Made by a program: the position numbers and the translations under genes
From: a bacterium
GTDB lineage: Bacteria > Vulcanimicrobiota > Vulcanimicrobiia > Vulcanimicrobiales > Vulcanimicrobiaceae
Length of the DNA stretch: 64,000 bases
Direction of reading: 5' to 3'
Assembly (NCBI GenBank): GCA_028869385.1
Contig: JAGWSR010000074.1
Coordinates: 62,001-126,000 of the forward strand
In this document: one piece after another, positions 61,720 to 64,000 of the stretch
Numbering within the stretch: position 1 is the first letter of the stretch
Layout of the letters: the number at the start of each line of letters is the position of its first letter
The notes under the pieces: generated by a model
Told to the model about the DNA's origin: nothing
What the model saw: only the letters and a program-made list of their open reading frames with translations
Databases searched by the model: none

Positions 61720-63163
61720 GCGCCATCCCCACGGCGCACACGCGCAGCACCTCGGAGAGATCGGTCGTTCCGCGCACGATTGCCGCACGCGCGGCGTCGA
61801 CCATGGGGCGATAGCCACGTTCGCGAGCGGCGCCCGCGAGAACCACCGACGAGGCGCCGGCGCCCACGAGTCGCCGCATGTCGTCATCGAAGGCCAAATA
61901 TTCGAAGATGCCGGTACGGCCAGCGTATCCGGCTCCACCGCAGGCCGCGCAGCCCGTCGCGGTATAGGCGCGACTACCGGGTTCGAGCCCGAGCAGGCGC
62001 GCCTCTTGGGGCGCGAGCGCGGTCTCACGGCGACACTCCCGGCAGAGTTTGCGCACGAGGCGTTGCGCGAGGACGCCCGAGAGCGCCGCCGCGACCGTCG
62101 CCCGTGCGACCCCGAGTTCGCTCAAGCGATCGATCGCGCGTCCGGCATCGGGCGCATGCAGCGTCGTCGCGACGAACGTTCCCGAGAGCGCCGCGCTCGC
62201 CGTTTGCGCATCGCGCATCTCCCCGACGACGATTGCATCGGGATCGTGTCGCAAGAACGAGCGTAGCGCGCTCTCGAAGGTGAGACCGGCGCGCACGTTT
62301 ACTTGCACTTGCGTCATGCCGGAAACGTACGCTTCGACCGGATCCTCAACCGAGCACAGATGCTGGCTCTCGGTGTTGCGTTCCGCAAGCGCCGCATAGA
62401 GCGTCGTCGTCTTGCCGCTGCCGGTCGGACCGCACACGACGACGAACCCATGCGCTGCCTGCGTAGCCGCGCGCAGCCGCGCGAGGATCTCGTCGGGTAT
62501 TCCGAGGGCATCGAGATGTGGAACACGAGCGTGCAGGTCGAGCAGGCGAACGACGAGTTTCTCGCCGCCGACGGTCGGCATGGACGACACGCGCGCCTCG
62601 ACGCTACGCCCCGCGTGCTCGATACGATATCGGCCGTCCTGAGGTTGACGGCGCTCCGCGATGTCCAACGCGGCGAGCACCTTGATTCGCGATACGACCT
62701 GCGCGAACAGGTCGCCGTCGAGGCGTCGACTCTTACGCAACAGTCCGTCCACGCGCAGACGAACGCGCCCGCCGGCGTGAGCCGGCTCGATATGAACGTC
62801 GGAAGCCCCACGCTCGAGCGCCTCTCCATGGATCTCGTCGAGCGCACGCACCGCCGGAGCGGCGTCATCGAACGCTTCGCTCATAGGTTCGTTCGCAGGA
62901 GCGTATGCGGCGCGGATGCGCGCATCGAGCGAGGAGGCGGCGCGCGTTGCGTGTATGCGAAGGCCCGTCTCGGCACGAAGCGCATCGAGGACGGTCGAAG
63001 CGTCGTGCTCGACCTCCACGTAAAGTTCCGCACCGTCGAGGCGATACGGCAGCACACCGAGGCGCAGCGCCGTCGCTTGCGGGACGCGCCGCAGCGCTTC
63101 CGCTGCGGTAGAATGAAACTCACCCGCGGGCAAAGATGCCCGGGGACGTAACGAGAGAGCCAC
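61712..63163 (-). CDS. pilB: PilB/GspE-type pilus extension ATPase
   Basis: 483 residues from GTG 63163, with GGAGA 6 nt upstream; TTG 63217 would lie at the expected transcription start and has no ribosome site. N-terminal MshEN-like region (about 40-100), then the ATPase with GPTGSGKTT, CSVEDPVE, DPDAIVVGEMRD and TTLHAPDAGRAIDRL. Zinc motif CRECR with CAACGGAGY marks the PilB/GspE branch. Drives pilus polymerisation. First gene of the operon. Confidence 0.93.
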   Translation of the reverse strand: MALSLRPRASLPAGEFHSTAAEALRRVPQATALRLGVLPYRLDGAELYVEVEHDASTVLDALRAETGLRIHATRAASSLDARIRAAYAPANEPMSEAFDDAAPAVRALDEIHGEALERGASDVHIEPAHAGGRVRLRVDGLLRKSRRLDGDLFAQVVSRIKVLAALDIAERRQPQDGRYRIEHAGRSVEARVSSMPTVGGEKLVVRLLDLHARVPHLDALGIPDEILARLRAATQAAHGFVVVCGPTGSGKTTTLYAALAERNTESQHLCSVEDPVEAYVSGMTQVQVNVRAGLTFESALRSFLRHDPDAIVVGEMRDAQTASAALSGTFVATTLHAPDAGRAIDRLSELGVARATVAAALSGVLAQRLVRKLCRECRRETALAPQEARLLGLEPGSRAYTATGCAACGGAGYAGRTGIFEYLAFDDDMRRLVGAGASSVVLAGAARERGYRPMVDAARAAIVRGTTDLSEVLRVCAVGMAHA

Positions 63164-63231
63164 ACCCGTTCTCCGTTCGCGTCGTTCAGTTCTTGCCGGC
63201 GCCGCTCGGTCGAGCAAGCGTCCGGAGCCCT

Positions 63232-63260
63232 GTTATCGCATATCTCCGGATTTTTGGCAA
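63232..63260 (-). promoter_or_regulatory. Promoter of the type IV pilus operon
   Basis: Minus strand: TTGCCA (63255-63260), a 17-nt spacer and GATAAC (63232-63237). The predicted transcript begins near 63225, giving a leader of about 60 nt to the pilB GTG. The repeat CCGGA flanks the -35 region on both sides. A housekeeping-type promoter, not one of evident alternative-sigma type. Confidence 0.65.
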
Positions 63261-63312
63261 CAAACCGGAAACGATCCGCGCCTTAATGTCCGCTCGAGGC
63301 CGAGCGCGGGCA

Positions 63313-64000
63313 CTACGCGCCCGCCGCGATCTCCGCTTCGATCGCCTTGCGCATCTGCACCCAGCCGCGGAAGTTCGCGTGGAATGCCGTATCGTCGTTC
63401 GGTGTCGCGACGTGTTCGAACGGGCTCAAGTGACGATCGCTTCGCAAACGCTCGCAGAGTTCGACGTCTTTCGCGACGTCGCGATTGCCGTCGTGCGTGA
63501 GATACGAGACGCGCGCGCAGCGAGCGGCGCTAATCTTCTTCAACTCCTCGATCGGCAAACCACGCTCGTCATCTTGCACGAGCGGTAAATGCCATTCGCC
63601 GATCGCAACCGGACGCGGCGTTGATGCCGCCATCGCATCGCGCATCAGTTCCGCGGCAACGCGAATCTCGGGTTGCGCATTCGGCGCGCAACGGAGCGCG
63701 AAAAAGTTCGCCCACTCGGTCGCAGTGATGATGACCGTATGCCACATGAACGGTTCGAGAAGCCGATTGATCACTTGCTTGTGGACGTTGAATTTCTGTA
63801 ATTCACGAACGTGCGCGACGGCGCTATCGCGTGCCCGCAGCCACTCCGCCTTCGCATCCTCAGCTTGCGCATCGGTGAGCGCTTCGCTCGCGGACATACC
63901 GGGTTTGTTCACGCCCCATTCCACCGGCATCGCCGGAGCATTCAGCACGCGCTCGATCATTTTGTTGGTCGGCACGGCTCTGCTGCTCGCGCTATTCCGG
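63313..64000 (-). CDS. ThyX-like FAD-dependent thymidylate synthase, 5'-truncated by window edge
   Basis: At least 229 residues, open through the right edge of the window. ThyX family features: SRNSASSRA with PTNKMIERV, MPVEWGVNKPGM, the conserved long helix with INRLLEPFMWHTVIITATEW (in pieces), SAARCARVSYL and DRHLSPFEHVA. ThyX makes dTMP from dUMP with FAD and methylene-THF. The form with SSRA and WGVNKPGM is that of a longer ThyX-like branch rather than the short canonical RHRxxSxNExSxR enzyme. A GTG at 63975 is in frame but the homology clearly continues before it. Confidence 0.88.
   Translation of the reverse strand, partial: RNSASSRAVPTNKMIERVLNAPAMPVEWGVNKPGMSASEALTDAQAEDAKAEWLRARDSAVAHVRELQKFNVHKQVINRLLEPFMWHTVIITATEWANFFALRCAPNAQPEIRVAAELMRDAMAASTPRPVAIGEWHLPLVQDDERGLPIEELKKISAARCARVSYLTHDGNRDVAKDVELCERLRSDRHLSPFEHVATPNDDTAFHANFRGWVQMRKAIEAEIAAGA

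Noticed and set aside
52566-63163. Reading the secretion operon as a type II secretion system
   Set aside because: A PilT-type retraction ATPase, PilM-type actin-fold protein and PilN/O/P order point to a type IV pilus; no GspL/M/H/I/J/K set is present, though the pilin resembles GspG.

Overview
The window is high-GC, densely coding DNA from what looks like a diderm (two-membrane) bacterium on the Terrabacteria side of the tree. Evidence for two membranes: a Mla/MCE phospholipid transport operon, a PilQ-type secretin with a complete type IV pilus operon, and many lipobox lipoproteins. Evidence for Terrabacteria-like regulation: a cdaA-ybbR-glmM operon with a c-di-AMP riboswitch, an RsbU/SpoIIE phosphatase and RsbV-type STAS protein, a SigB/SigF-like sigma factor, a SARP/AfsR-type regulator, and HU with a lysine/alanine tail. 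Together these suggest a Candidatus Eremiobacterota (WPS-2)-like organism. That assignment is inference; no 16S rRNA gene is present. No phage, CRISPR array or complete insertion sequence was seen.

Layout. 1-3.5 kb: the end of an EAL phosphodiesterase, RqcH/NFACT and an acyl-CoA ligase. 3.6-14.1 kb, plus strand: gmk, rpoZ, glmS, rph, a coiled-coil protein, mlaE, mlaF, a DUF1778/GNAT toxin-antitoxin pair, mlaD, panE and a GlcD-type oxidase. 14.1-17.1 kb, minus strand: diguanylate cyclase, Xer recombinase and DUF4097 lipoprotein. 17.2-27.5 kb: two beta-propeller lipoproteins, an ArsB/NhaD-type transporter, a PAS-PAS-GAF-PP2C-HATPase switch protein and a BTAD/NB-ARC regulator. 27.5-36.5 kb: HhH-GPD glycosylase, GlcF-type Fe-S protein, STAS, NTF2-like and DUF1835 proteins, a papain-like peptidase, a Tricorn-type protease and a small secreted protein. 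36.5-41.5 kb, minus strand: tRNA-Gln, palindromic repeats, a Tic20/DUF4870 membrane protein, NlpC/P60 under a c-di-AMP riboswitch, glmM, ybbR and cdaA. 41.5-44.1 kb: rsgA, rpsT and a ThrE-type exporter. 44.1-50.7 kb, minus strand: aroC-aroK-aroB-priA and serine dehydratase. 50.8-52.4 kb: tailed HU and a sulfotransferase. 52.6-63.3 kb, minus strand: one 13-gene type IV pilus operon (pilB, pilT, pilC, sigma factor, pilin, ccdA, TPR, pilD, pilM, N, O, P, Q) behind a recognisable promoter. The window ends inside a thyX-like gene.

How the parts may work together. The c-di-AMP cyclase operon lies directly upstream of a c-di-AMP-sensing leader that controls a cell-wall hydrolase, and it includes GlmM, the enzyme acting after GlmS (4.6 kb) in cell-wall precursor synthesis. 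The phosphatase/kinase-like protein at 20-22.6 kb and the STAS protein at 30 kb could form a partner switch whose output might be the sigma factor inside the pilus operon (inference). The SARP-type regulator at 24.6 kb has a matching 11-bp tandem repeat in the promoter of the lipoprotein gene just before it. There is no gene-free stretch longer than 300 bases.
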